64,000 bases of DNA from Pseudomonas sp. BN102. Lineage in GTDB: Bacteria; Pseudomonadota; Gammaproteobacteria; Pseudomonadales; Pseudomonadaceae. The notes under the pieces were generated by a model that was not told the DNA's origin, searched no databases, and worked only from the letters and a program-made list of their open reading frames with translations. Within the stretch, counting starts at the first letter, position 1, and each line of letters starts with the position of its first letter. Shown here piece after piece: positions 8,432-17,118 of this stretch. The position numbers and the translations under genes were made by a program. The stretch spans positions 186,001 through 250,000 of the forward strand of contig NZ_SSON01000070.1 in the NCBI RefSeq assembly GCF_029871245.1, written 5' to 3'.

Positions 8432-10527
8432 TCCACTACCTTGTCGAAGTTGTTATGGAACAGATCGATGTTGCGTCCCTCGGTCAGCGAGTAGAGCGAG
8501 TAGCTGCGGCCCAGGGAAGCGCCACCGTCACGGGTCAGCGGCGACCAGGCCAGGTTGGCACGGCGCATGGTGGAGCTGGCCATCAGCTCGTCGAAGGGAA
8601 TCGAGAAGTAGATGCCTTTGCTGAAACTACCCTCACCGTACTCATCCTGTGTGACGTTGGTGAGTGTCACAAAGCCGCCGAAGCGTACGCCGTTACGGAA
8701 TTCCCGCGAGAGGTCGACCGTCACGCCGTAGTCACGGGCCAGATAGCGGCCCACGCTCACGGCAGCGAGGATGTCCTCGAAGGGCAAGCGGTAGTAGCCA
8801 GTCACATGGCCGGTGAGCACGTTGTAGTCGCGCAGGCCGAAGTCCTGCTCGAAGTCGCGCTGTTGGACCCAGTTGAGGTTGCCGCCGATGGCCCAGCGCT
8901 CGCCCATGGGGCGATACAGCAACTCGCCACCCACACCCGCGAACATCGATTCCAGGTAACCGCCATAGACCATGCCGTAGAGGTCTTCATCCAGCTGACG
9001 CGCCTTGTTCAGCTGGAAGGTGGGCATGGTCACATCCGAGGTGGTCATGTACTCGCGCACGAAGGTGCGCACCCGCGGCAGGTTGCTCGGCGCGGTGTAC
9101 TTGAACTTGTCGAAGTTGTTCACCAGGTTTCCGCTGAGCATACCGTTCCACCACAGGTCACGCTGGAAGCGGTACTCGGCAGTCAGGTCGGCGGTGAACT
9201 GATAGAGGATGAAGCCGTCCGGGCCACCGACGTTCTGCTTGTAGCCCACGCCCAGGCCATAGGTGAAGGGCGACAGTTCCTGAGCGAACAGCTCCTTCTC
9301 CTGATGCGGTACGGGGGCGTTCTGCTCGGTGACGCGGCGCAGGTCCTCGATGGAGCGGTCCTTGTTCGCCACCTCGCGGAAAGTTTCGCGAGGCAGGCTT
9401 ATTTCCTGTATCGGCACGCCGTTGCGGTTATCCACAACAGTGAACCAGTCGATCTCGTCGTTCACGCTGTTGTCGAGAATGCGCGCGGCGCGGCCCACGG
9501 CCTTGGGCTGGTGGAAGTAACGGGTCTGCTCGCCGTAGACGATCAGCTCCGAGTCGCGCTGGGCGATGCGCTCCACCCGGTAGCCGGCATTCTTCTGCAG
9601 GCGCTGGGCAACGCCGGCCCACTTCACATCTTCAGGCGCCACCTTGGGCATGCTCGCCTGCACGGGTTCGGCCGGCGGGTCGAAGGTCTTGGCCGGCGCC
9701 TTGCGGGTGGCGAAGTTGGTGTGCAGGGTGATGCCGAACATGGCCGTGTTGCCACGCTCCCAGGCGGCATGCAAATCCACCGAGTCCCCGGCCTTGAACA
9801 CCAGGCCCAGGTTGATGGGCGAATCCTGCACCTGGTTGTTGTTCAGCGGTTCGTTCTCGTAGTCGTTGCCTTCGTACTCGATCTTGATCGACAGCGGATC
9901 CCAGGGCGTCTGGTAGTTCACGCCGCCGAAGAAGGACGGGCTGCCACGGAAGTAGCTGTCACCGTTGAATTCACCGGCATCGGCAACCGTTGCGGAGTTG
10001 TCCGGCCGGTCGTTGAACTTGTCGCCCAGCACGCCGAAGGGGTTGTCGATATCGCCCCGGTTACCAAGGTAACCCCAGGCCAGGCCCAGGCTGACATCCA
10101 GGTCGCCGAAGCGCTTGTTGCCCACGAAGTATTCGCTGGAGAACAGGCCGGTACCGCCGATATCTCGGCCACCCAGCGCCACTTCCGGCAGCCAGTGGCT
10201 TTCCTTGAGCAGGCGCAGCTTGGCGTCGATGGCCTTGTCCTTGTAGCTCTGGTCGCCGCTGAGTGCTGCGGCACCATAGTCACGGTTGCTGATGGCGGTA
10301 TAGCGGAAGCTGCCCTCCAGCCAGTCGAAGGGCTGGAAGGACACGCTGTAGCGGCTGTACGGGTCGGTGCGGTTGGCGTTCACCGACAGCTCGCCGGCCG
10401 GGGCCATGCGCGCGGTGGGGGTTTGCAGCAGGCCTACGCCGCCGAAGTCGCTCTGTGTGTATCGCGGTTCAGCGTGAGCACAGGTGGCGCAGCCCAGCAA
10501 GAGGCAGGGCAGGAAGTGGCGCTTCAT
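8428..10527 (-). CDS. YjbH/GfcD family outer-membrane polysaccharide protein
   Basis: The 699-residue protein matches E. coli YjbH in length and in several stretches, such as QSDFGGVGLLQTPTARM, GGRDIGGTGLF, WGYLG, QTPWDPL and LPRVRT. Such proteins are predicted outer-membrane barrels for polysaccharide release. The N-terminus is a signal sequence (1-19); LLGC at 9-12 might serve as a lipobox, but is not typical. The start at 10527 was chosen because the signal peptide begins there and the codon overlaps the gfcC-like stop by four bases. An upstream start at 10671 would add 48 residues with no similarity. Confidence 0.88.
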   Translation of the reverse strand: MKRHFLPCLLLGCATCAHAEPRYTQSDFGGVGLLQTPTARMAPAGELSVNANRTDPYSRYSVSFQPFDWLEGSFRYTAISNRDYGAAALSGDQSYKDKAIDAKLRLLKESHWLPEVALGGRDIGGTGLFSSEYFVGNKRFGDLDVSLGLAWGYLGNRGDIDNPFGVLGDKFNDRPDNSATVADAGEFNGDSYFRGSPSFFGGVNYQTPWDPLSIKIEYEGNDYENEPLNNNQVQDSPINLGLVFKAGDSVDLHAAWERGNTAMFGITLHTNFATRKAPAKTFDPPAEPVQASMPKVAPEDVKWAGVAQRLQKNAGYRVERIAQRDSELIVYGEQTRYFHQPKAVGRAARILDNSVNDEIDWFTVVDNRNGVPIQEISLPRETFREVANKDRSIEDLRRVTEQNAPVPHQEKELFAQELSPFTYGLGVGYKQNVGGPDGFILYQFTADLTAEYRFQRDLWWNGMLSGNLVNNFDKFKYTAPSNLPRVRTFVREYMTTSDVTMPTFQLNKARQLDEDLYGMVYGGYLESMFAGVGGELLYRPMGERWAIGGNLNWVQQRDFEQDFGLRDYNVLTGHVTGYYRLPFEDILAAVSVGRYLARDYGVTVDLSREFRNGVRFGGFVTLTNVTQDEYGEGSFSKGIYFSIPFDELMASSTMRRANLAWSPLTRDGGASLGRSYSLYSLTEGRNIDLFHNNFDKVVE

Positions 10528-11294
10528 CGGGCCACCTCCAGCGGCTGGGTACCGATAAAGGCCGCAAGCTCCGCATTCAGGTCCGGCGTCGGGTCGCCCA
10601 GGCCGGCACCGCGCACGGGCACATAAATGCGTGCGCCCGGCGCCGGTGGGGGCGCCTCCTGGCGGTTCCACAGGGCAACGCCCTGGCGCTGCACCTGGCC
10701 ATCGGGCTGGACCACGAAAAGCTCATCCGCGTCGGCCTCGGCATGCCGGGGGCAGGCCTCCAGGTAGTCCCGCGCGGGCTTGAACGGCTCGAAGCGCAAG
10801 CTGCACTCCGCCTGCACGGCGCCCTCCACCCGCACAAAGTCGGGTCTCGGCGGGTACAGTAGGCGGTCGCCGGCGCTGAGCACGGGGTTGTGCTCGCGGT
10901 TCAGCTCCACCTTCACCGGGTCGAGCACGGCCAGGCGGCGGCCGGTCACCGGCATCGCCTGCACCTTGTCGGTCAGGCGTTTGGCCAACTCGGCCAGGGC
11001 CGGGCGGTTGTCCAGCAGCGCATTACGTTCCAGGGTGGCCAGGTCGAACAGTACGCCGAGCTTCAGGCGTGTCTGCTTCTCCCGCAGTGGGCGATGCAGC
11101 CAGGCCGCGCCCAGCAGGTAGGCATTGGGGCTTACCTGTGCAGGCAGCAGCACATCATGGAGGCGTGTTTCTGAAGTGATGGAATAGGGGCCAGGCTCGG
11201 CGGCATCACCCTCAACCGTTACGGTGGGGGCGGCGCTGGCGGCGCAAACGAACAGGGCGCTGCAAAGCAGCAACCAGGATGCGGGAAGACTCAT
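10524..11294 (-). CDS. GfcC/YjbG family periplasmic capsule protein
   Basis: A 256-residue exported protein with a signal peptide at 1-21 that ends in AASA. After the signal come two ubiquitin-like/SLBB-type beta-grasp regions (about 24-75 and 130-200) joined by a helical part, as in GfcC of the group 4 capsule operon. GfcC-family proteins are periplasmic and needed for capsule assembly, though their exact reaction is unknown. The gene overlaps its neighbours by four bases on both sides. Confidence 0.82.
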   Translation of the reverse strand: MSLPASWLLLCSALFVCAASAAPTVTVEGDAAEPGPYSITSETRLHDVLLPAQVSPNAYLLGAAWLHRPLREKQTRLKLGVLFDLATLERNALLDNRPALAELAKRLTDKVQAMPVTGRRLAVLDPVKVELNREHNPVLSAGDRLLYPPRPDFVRVEGAVQAECSLRFEPFKPARDYLEACPRHAEADADELFVVQPDGQVQRQGVALWNRQEAPPPAPGARIYVPVRGAGLGDPTPDLNAELAAFIGTQPLEVAR

Positions 11295-11947
11295 TGTGCG
11301 TTCGGTTTCATCGGGCGCACCTGGACGATGCGCAAAGGCAGCTCGGGGGTTACATGCTGGACGCTGGCCAGGATGAAGCCGTCGGCGGGGTCCACCCAGT
11401 ACTGGTTAAGGGCCGAGAAACCCAGGCCGGGTATCTCGATATGCTCATCCACCCGCAACAGCTCCAGGTCAAGGTCGAGGATGCGCACCGTCTCCAGGCC
11501 CTGCTTCTCGAAATGACTGATCAGGCGGGCGCCCATCTGGTAGCGCCCGGCAAAATCCACCTGGCGCTCGGCGCGCAGGCCATCCGGAATGCGGTGCAGG
11601 CCGGTGCGAAAGGGCGATTCGCCGACAAAGCGCGTACCGTCCAGGTTGTCGTTGAATCCCACGGAGCGGATGGCCAGGCCGTCCTTCATCATCAGCACCT
11701 GCTGGGTCGAGGCGAGCCAGAACTCCACCCCTTCCTGCAGGCGCACCAACGCCATCACCGCCTCCCCGGTTGGGGCGGTGATCACGATCTGGTAATAGGG
11801 AACGGCATCGACCTGCTCGCGAGTCAGCTCCAGGGGCTCAGGCCCCTGCACGGCCGCCTTGAAGGTATCCAGGCTGGCCGTCATCAACGGGTTGCAGGCA
11901 CTGAGTAGAGCGGCCAGGGGCAGCATGGCCAGGCGCGTTATCTTCAC
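11291..11947 (-). CDS. GfcB/YjbF family lipoprotein
   Basis: A 218-residue lipoprotein with lipobox LLSAC, lipidated Cys18, and a beta-rich domain typical of the GfcB/YjbF family. In E. coli these proteins belong to the gfcABCDE and yjbEFGH operons for group 4 capsule or a related exopolysaccharide. The gene lies 11 bases after the wza-like gene and overlaps the gfcC-like gene. The family is clear from length, lipobox and neighbours; its molecular function is unknown. Confidence 0.82.
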   Translation of the reverse strand: MKITRLAMLPLAALLSACNPLMTASLDTFKAAVQGPEPLELTREQVDAVPYYQIVITAPTGEAVMALVRLQEGVEFWLASTQQVLMMKDGLAIRSVGFNDNLDGTRFVGESPFRTGLHRIPDGLRAERQVDFAGRYQMGARLISHFEKQGLETVRILDLDLELLRVDEHIEIPGLGFSALNQYWVDPADGFILASVQHVTPELPLRIVQVRPMKPNAQ

Positions 11948-11958
11948 GTCACTGGCTC

Positions 11959-13065
11959 TCAGTTGCTGTTGTCGCTCATGTCATCCTGAATGGCGACCCC
12001 GGTGCGCAGCAGATTGGCGGTGGGGAACACCTGGCTGATAAAGCGGTTCCAGCGGGTGACATCAGCTGGGCCGACATAGACCACATCCTGGGGCTGGAGC
12101 TTGAAGTGTTCGGCCAGGATGAAGGCGGACGGCGACTTGAGGTTGAGTTGGTAGACCTTGGCAACGTCGCGCTGCAGGTCATCCACCCCACGGATCACAT
12201 ACACCTCCTTGCCGCTGGAGGTTTCCTGGCGCAGGCCGCCGACACTACCCAGGGCGTCGGTGAGGTTCATGCTGCTGCCCTTGAAGAACAGGGAGCGGGC
12301 GGCATTCACCTCACCCAACAAATAGACCTTCTTGTTGTCGTTGTAAGGCAGGTGCAACTGGTCACCGTCCTTCAAGTAGATGCTGTGCAGGACGGAGTCC
12401 TTGCGGTTCAGCGTGTCGAGGTCGATGACATACTCGCGACCTTCGCGCTTGAGCACCAGGCCGGAGATATCGGCAGCGTTCGCAACAACAGCGCCCTGTC
12501 CGACGGCATCCAGAAGGCTTAGGGGCGTATTGGTGACCGGTACGGTGCCGGTCTTGCCAAAGGCACCAGAGAGAATCACCTTCTGGCTGGCAAAGCGCAG
12601 GACGCTCACGTCCACCTGGGGCTCTGTCACCACGCTGGTGAGCTGCGATGCGATCAATGAGCGCAGTTCTTCGATGGTCTTGCCTGCAGCTTCGATGGTG
12701 CCCACATAGGGATAGAACAGGGTTCCATCCGGGCGCACCAGGCGGCCGTTGGCCTCGATCTGCTGCTGCGGGCCGGAGGGGGCGGTCAGTTCGGGATGGT
12801 CCCACACGGTGATATAGACCAGGTCACCGGCACCAATCCGGTACTCGCCCGGCTGATAGCTGAGCAGCTCGGGCGCTACTTTGGCACCGTTCATGCCGTT
12901 CTCGATGGCCACCAGCTTCGGCGTGATGGGGACTAACTCGATGCGGCTGCTTTCCGGCGAACCTTCGCGCACCAGGTTGCCGGAATCCATGTGTTGGCCA
13001 GGGGAGAACATACAGCCTTGCAGGGTGAGGCCAAGCAGCATGGCCAGGGGAAGTGCGCGAGTCAT
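11959..13065 (-). CDS. wza: Wza/GfcE polysaccharide export lipoprotein (system 1)
   Basis: This is the outer-membrane polysaccharide export channel of system 1. The 368-residue precursor has lipobox LTLQGC with lipidated Cys18. A poly-export domain (about 75-165; DLVYITVWDHPEL) is followed by two SLBB domains (about 170-250 and 255-335) and a C-terminal segment that would form the amphipathic outer-membrane helix. Length matches E. coli Wza. It should dock on the Wzc kinase encoded at 25289-27529, which is unusually far away. Confidence 0.92.
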   Translation of the reverse strand: MTRALPLAMLLGLTLQGCMFSPGQHMDSGNLVREGSPESSRIELVPITPKLVAIENGMNGAKVAPELLSYQPGEYRIGAGDLVYITVWDHPELTAPSGPQQQIEANGRLVRPDGTLFYPYVGTIEAAGKTIEELRSLIASQLTSVVTEPQVDVSVLRFASQKVILSGAFGKTGTVPVTNTPLSLLDAVGQGAVVANAADISGLVLKREGREYVIDLDTLNRKDSVLHSIYLKDGDQLHLPYNDNKKVYLLGEVNAARSLFFKGSSMNLTDALGSVGGLRQETSSGKEVYVIRGVDDLQRDVAKVYQLNLKSPSAFILAEHFKLQPQDVVYVGPADVTRWNRFISQVFPTANLLRTGVAIQDDMSDNSN

Positions 13066-13255
13066 GGTCGGGTGGTCTTGTGCAGTAGTACAGGCCTGAC
13101 CGAAGTGGCAGCGCCGGTATCAGAAGTAATGGGTCATGTTTTCAGGTTGATGCCGTAGCCAGCAGGAGCGTACCGCAAGGCTATGCGCAGAAGGGCGCAA
13201 GGAAGCTGGGCTTATGTGACGATCAACCGGGGCCGGAAGTTTCAGCCCGAATGCG

Positions 13256-13282
13256 AAACCTCCCAGCACAGCTGGGAGGTTT
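13256..13282 (-). terminator. strong hairpin after the gfcA-like gene
   Basis: A perfect 12-base stem (AAACCTCCCAGC / GCTGGGAGGTTT) with a three-base loop starts 27 bases after the gfcA-like stop. No T-run follows on the minus strand. It may be a partial terminator or 3'-end stabiliser that sets the small first gene at a higher level than the wza-gfcBCD genes behind it. Confidence 0.6.
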
Positions 13283-13308
13283 CAGGGTACAGCGGCTAAG
13301 CGCAGGGC

Positions 13309-13665
13309 TTAGTTGGTGGTGCCGGTGGTGCCAGTGGTACCAGTGGTGCCAGTGGTGCCGCCAGTGCCCGGGGTGTTGTCGTTGCCGCCGCCGCCGCTGT
13401 TGGAGGCAGCGACGCCCGCCGCAATGGCTGCCGCGCCGATTGCCAGGCCGGTACCCACAGTAACGCCGCCGGCAACCGGGGTGGACAGGCTGAGGCCTTG
13501 GGTGGCGCCTGGTTTGTTGGGCATGGCATTGCCGGCCCTGGAGGCGTTCTGGGCGCCAGTTGCCGATTTGGTCGCGGCGTTGGTGGTGCCCTGTGCGGGA
13601 GGATTGGCAGCCATCAGGGGGGTGCTGATGACAGCGGCTATAGCCAGGGAGAGAAGTTTTTTCAC
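13309..13665 (-). CDS. GfcA/YjbE-like small secreted protein
   Basis: A 118-residue exported protein with a signal peptide MKKLLSLAIA…PLMA (1-19), an Ala/Asn/Gly-rich body, a hydrophobic Ala-rich stretch at about 75-93 and a tail of GTT triplets ending in Asn. YjbE and GfcA, the first genes of the E. coli yjb and gfc operons, have the same design: a short, signal-bearing, Ser/Thr/Gly-rich sequence with a Thr tail. The assignment rests on design and position, not strong sequence identity. The GTG at 13665 was chosen over the ATG two codons earlier because AGGAG lies seven bases upstream of the GTG. Confidence 0.72.
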   Translation of the reverse strand: MKKLLSLAIAAVISTPLMAANPPAQGTTNAATKSATGAQNASRAGNAMPNKPGATQGLSLSTPVAGGVTVGTGLAIGAAAIAAGVAASNSGGGGNDNTPGTGGTTGTTGTTGTTGTTN

Positions 13666-13672
13666 AGTCATG

Positions 13673-13677
13673 CTCCT
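13673..13677 (-). promoter_or_regulatory. Shine-Dalgarno that sets a GTG start
   Basis: AGGAG on the minus strand lies seven bases before GTG at 13665 but only one base before the in-frame ATG at 13671. The spacing favours GTG, which also gives a canonical Lys-Lys signal peptide. Confidence 0.65.
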
Positions 13678-13781
13678 TTTGAGGGGGGATCCCTGATGGC
13701 ACAGATAGTGGCATAGGGTAGGGGAAAGACGGCTGCCGCTGCAAGAAAAAACAGTATCGATGATTAACAGCCGAATAATGT

Positions 13782-13795
13782 CGGAAATGTTTCCG
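13782..13795. promoter_or_regulatory. 14-base palindrome upstream of the gfcA-like gene
   Basis: CGGAAATGTTTCCG has six-base perfect arms around a TG centre and lies about 120 bases upstream of the gfcA-like start. It may be an operator for a separate promoter of the gfc set, since a 234-base gap precedes this gene while the genes behind it are packed tightly. No regulator can be named. Confidence 0.35.
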
Positions 13796-13899
13796 TTGCC
13801 AGTGCGCGAGGAATTAAGGAGTCGTCGCAGCCTTAATTGGGCCAAAGCAACTCAAACGACATGCATCGCTAATGCTGGTGCTGGCGACGAGTGAGCGAA

Positions 13900-14646
13900 T
13901 CAGCTTCTACCAAAGACCTGTTTGCACTTCTCTTTCAGTAGTAACCAGGCAAATCGGCTATTGGTGGTCAAATAACGCTTCCACATCCGGCCGGGCTCCT
14001 GGATGACTCGATAGAACCACTCGAGGCCCCAGTTCTGCATCCAGACAGGTGCGCGTTTGACCTTGCCGGCAACCACATCGAAGGTTCCCCCTACGCCCAT
14101 TACAAAGTTGACGCCGAGTTGATCCTTCCAGCGATTGATGAAGTTTTCCTTCTTGGGAGAGGTAATCGCCACGAATAGGAGCCGTGCACCGGAATTGCGT
14201 ATCTTTTCCACCATGGCTTCTTCATCATCCCAGAAATAACCATGGTGGTAACCGGCTACCTTGAGGCCAGGGTATAGGGATTGCACCGTAGCAGCCGTCT
14301 TGGAGACTACTTCATCGGTTGCGCCCAGCAGATAGACGGAAAAGTCATTGCTGGCGCTCATGGCAAGAAGCTCGTGAAAGAGATCGACGCCGGCCACTCG
14401 TTCGGGAACCTTGTGCCCGAGAAAACGCGCGCCCCAGACTACTCCCATGCCGTCTATGTTGATGATGTCGCAAGACGTAACGGATTCTCTAAGAGTCGAG
14501 TCACTACCCATGTGAACTATTTTTGCGACATTGACGACTACGTGTTGGGTGAACTTGTCTCGCACTATGGCGTTTCGTATTGCATCAATCGTTTCGCCCA
14601 TTGTGCCTACATCCATGGGGCAATTGAATATGTCAATTCTATTCAT
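13900..14646 (-). CDS. WecG/TagA/CpsF family glycosyltransferase (GT26)
   Basis: A 248-residue GT26-family transferase. Family motifs include NVAKIVHM, INIDGMGVVW, the RVAGVDLF block and the GVGGTFDVVAGKVKRAP stretch with WYRLIQEP-like GLEWFYRVIQEP. E. coli WecG adds ManNAcA to lipid I of the enterobacterial common antigen. The presence of wecB and wecC upstream in the same unit makes UDP-ManNAcA a plausible donor here. It is the last sugar gene before the gfc set; a 185-base AT-rich gap separates it from the GT4 gene. Confidence 0.9.
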   Translation of the reverse strand: MNRIDIFNCPMDVGTMGETIDAIRNAIVRDKFTQHVVVNVAKIVHMGSDSTLRESVTSCDIINIDGMGVVWGARFLGHKVPERVAGVDLFHELLAMSASNDFSVYLLGATDEVVSKTAATVQSLYPGLKVAGYHHGYFWDDEEAMVEKIRNSGARLLFVAITSPKKENFINRWKDQLGVNFVMGVGGTFDVVAGKVKRAPVWMQNWGLEWFYRVIQEPGRMWKRYLTTNSRFAWLLLKEKCKQVFGRS

Positions 14647-14831
14647 TGGCTGTCGGGCTTTTGGTTAAGTTTTGTGTTGAATGTTCAGGGTGTAAACAGT
14701 AGAAAATGTTGGGGTAGGTATTTCTCTGGTGTGGCGTTCTCTTGTTTGGCTGCCGTCAAGAAATATATTGCAAGTTACGGGGCTATTAGCATTCTGGTTA
14801 TTGGTTGAGTTACTGCTCGCATCCATTGCGC

Positions 14832-15842
14832 TTAGGCAGACTGAGGGTCAATAAGTGATAGATATTTTTTGGAGAAGCTGTCGGCGCCGTAATTCTTTGT
14901 TATTCGTTGGCTTCTTCTAACTAGCTCTTCTTTTTTGATGCCGTTCTTCACTAGCTCAATGGCTTCGTTCAAAGCCCTTGTGAATGAGCTTTCGTCTTCT
15001 AAGTTGAACGGCAAGGAAAAATTGTCTGAGTCGCAGATTTCGGTCAGGGCCGGAATGTCGGAGTAAAGGACAATTCTTCCATGGAAAATTGATTCTAACG
15101 CTACCAGGCCAAAGCCTTCCTCTTTTGAAGGGACTATATTTATTTGGCAGTTCCTTGCATGGAGGAAAGGGGCTTCTCGTTGGCCCGCAAGCTGCACTTT
15201 GATATTTTTGGGTAGGATTTTTATCCGGTCTTCAATGTCTTTCCGTAGTGGGCCGTTCCCTATGATTGTAAGGTTTACATATAGCTTGGAGTTGGCGAGA
15301 TGTAATATTAATTCGGATATCCCTTTCCATTCATAGAGACCGCCTATGTAGCTTACATTCACCGCCTCTGTCGTGTGGTCTGGGTAGATTTCTTTCTGTG
15401 CGAAAATTGGGTTTAGCAATAGGTCTATTTTTTTGTCGGGAACGCTTTGGTTTTTCAGGTTGTCTCGGACGGCGTTCGAGACGGCGATGTATCTGTTTGC
15501 CTTAAACGCTCTGAACAGCAGATTTTTGCTCTTGTAGTTGGCGTGCGCATAGAACACTGTGTGTATTCGAAGTGCTCTGAAGATTGGGCAAAGTGGCAAG
15601 AATAGCCTCGAGTGTATGAATATCACTTTAGGCTTCTTTGTGAGGGCAATGGAAATTGCCTTTAATGGCCAAAGCTTCCCTCCTGTAATATTCATCGCGT
15701 CCTTGAGGTTGTCGTTTCTTTGTTTGCTGAATGAATATGACTCTTTGCCTGCGGACGACTCTTCCTTGCGCAGGTGTGATAGTAGCCTTTGTGCTCCCCC
15801 TCTGGTGGGGGTGGCATCATTAATGAAGTGAATGATCTTCAT
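14832..15842 (-). CDS. GT4 family glycosyltransferase
   Basis: A 336-residue retaining glycosyltransferase of the GT-B fold. The N-terminal nucleotide loop region contains TRGGAQRL (about 13-20). The C-terminal donor domain contains VSYIGGLYEWKG (about 184-195) and the EX7E-type segment SKEEGFGLVALESIFHG (about 247-263). Codon use is AT-rich like the next two genes, suggesting shared recent transfer. It lies 35 bases after the wzy stop. The sugar it adds cannot be read from sequence. Confidence 0.87.
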   Translation of the reverse strand: MKIIHFINDATPTRGGAQRLLSHLRKEESSAGKESYSFSKQRNDNLKDAMNITGGKLWPLKAISIALTKKPKVIFIHSRLFLPLCPIFRALRIHTVFYAHANYKSKNLLFRAFKANRYIAVSNAVRDNLKNQSVPDKKIDLLLNPIFAQKEIYPDHTTEAVNVSYIGGLYEWKGISELILHLANSKLYVNLTIIGNGPLRKDIEDRIKILPKNIKVQLAGQREAPFLHARNCQINIVPSKEEGFGLVALESIFHGRIVLYSDIPALTEICDSDNFSLPFNLEDESSFTRALNEAIELVKNGIKKEELVRRSQRITKNYGADSFSKKYLSLIDPQSA

Positions 15843-15876
15843 TTATGATATTTCCTGGGTGTGGGCTTTGGAGGGG

Positions 15877-17118
15877 TTATAGCTTTGCAATATTTAATTG
15901 GGGTTGGTTGTCTTGGTGAAAGTTATTGGCGTGGCTGCTTTTCTTGTTTGCAAGGCAGTAGGACCTTGTCGCGAAATAGGGAGCCATGTACATCATGAAG
16001 AAGAATATCGGGTAGTAGAAGGCAGATGTAAGCATCAATGAGGCCAGAAGAATGATCTGGGCGCCCTGGGGACTGGCTCTTGATAGGCGGTATGCTGAAA
16101 TTATGTCTAACAAGAACAGTGCCGCGCCCAGTACTCCTAGCTCAAATAAAATTACATAGGATTCGCTAGTGTCTCTCGCTACTTTGCTTCGCTCTGGGTC
16201 CGATCGTGATGAGAGGCTCTCTTCATATGAGACCTCGCCCCATGTCGAGAGGCCATTTCCAATTAGTATCTTGGTTGGCGTGAAATTCTCAATCATATAG
16301 GTGTATGTCTTGTACGCTGTAATACTTCTTGCGGCAGCGGATCGATCGGACTCTACACTGGCGGTTAGGATTGGGTTGAAGGTTAGCAATATAAACAGGA
16401 TTACAGGGACTACAGACGCAAACATAGAAAGGCCGATAGTTCTTTTTTGTACTCTTTGACCGGCAATGAAAAGTACGGATGATATTAGGCTGTAGTATAG
16501 TGTGAGTCTGTTTCCACTAAGGAATAGGCATATCAGTGAGCCTGCAATTAGTGCGATTGATACATCTTTTCTTTTTGTTGTGATGAAGTAGCCCAAAAGA
16601 GTTGCGGAAAGATAAAGGCCGTACCAGTTTGGCTCTAGGAACATTCCTCTCATTCTTCCGGCGATACTTCCGCCATTGTTGTAATAGGACGCATCGAGCC
16701 CGCCAAGTGTAAGTTGGTATCCGAAGGCGATATGTAGGGAGTACTGAGTTAGACCTGTTGCTATGAGTGTGTAGATAGAGATTTTGAATATGGAAGAAAA
16801 GTCAATTCTATCCCTGAAGGAGTAGATTGTTATATGGGTTATTATGGCAATCGTGAAATATGAAAGAACTATAAAGTAGCTTTTTTTGTCGTCTACAAGT
16901 ATGAAGTGTAGGGCGAGGTAGATGGATAGTGCGCCAATGGCCTTGTGTTTTCTAAAATAATCTTTTGCTGGTAGTTTTGAGCTGAGGGCTGCTGCAGCGA
17001 AAACAAGTAGTAGAAGTATGTGGGAAATGTGTACTCTGATGCTCTCTAGATTTATCTTTAATAGGCTGTCTAGTGAGAAAAGAATAATGGCGATTATGAC
17101 GACCTTGGATGTTCTCAT
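15877..17118 (-). CDS. Wzy-like polysaccharide polymerase (system 1)
   Basis: A 413-residue protein with about ten to twelve hydrophobic segments and a long periplasmic loop near 260-330 (after FNPILTASVESDRS), the layout of Wzy polymerases, which join repeat units in the periplasm. Sequence is too variable for firm naming; an O-antigen ligase is the alternative. The start at 17118 was chosen because its ATGA overlaps the wzx stop by four bases, and the hydrophobic N-terminus starts here. An upstream in-frame start at 17169 is less likely. Confidence 0.75.
   Translation of the reverse strand: MRTSKVVIIAIILFSLDSLLKINLESIRVHISHILLLLVFAAAALSSKLPAKDYFRKHKAIGALSIYLALHFILVDDKKSYFIVLSYFTIAIITHITIYSFRDRIDFSSIFKISIYTLIATGLTQYSLHIAFGYQLTLGGLDASYYNNGGSIAGRMRGMFLEPNWYGLYLSATLLGYFITTKRKDVSIALIAGSLICLFLSGNRLTLYYSLISSVLFIAGQRVQKRTIGLSMFASVVPVILFILLTFNPILTASVESDRSAAARSITAYKTYTYMIENFTPTKILIGNGLSTWGEVSYEESLSSRSDPERSKVARDTSESYVILFELGVLGAALFLLDIISAYRLSRASPQGAQIILLASLMLTSAFYYPIFFFMMYMAPYFATRSYCLANKKSSHANNFHQDNQPQLNIAKL

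Noticed and set aside
8455-10626. 723-codon open frame opposite the yjbH-like gene
   Set aside because: Shadow of a gene with clear YjbH similarity and signal peptide; no domain on the opposite strand.
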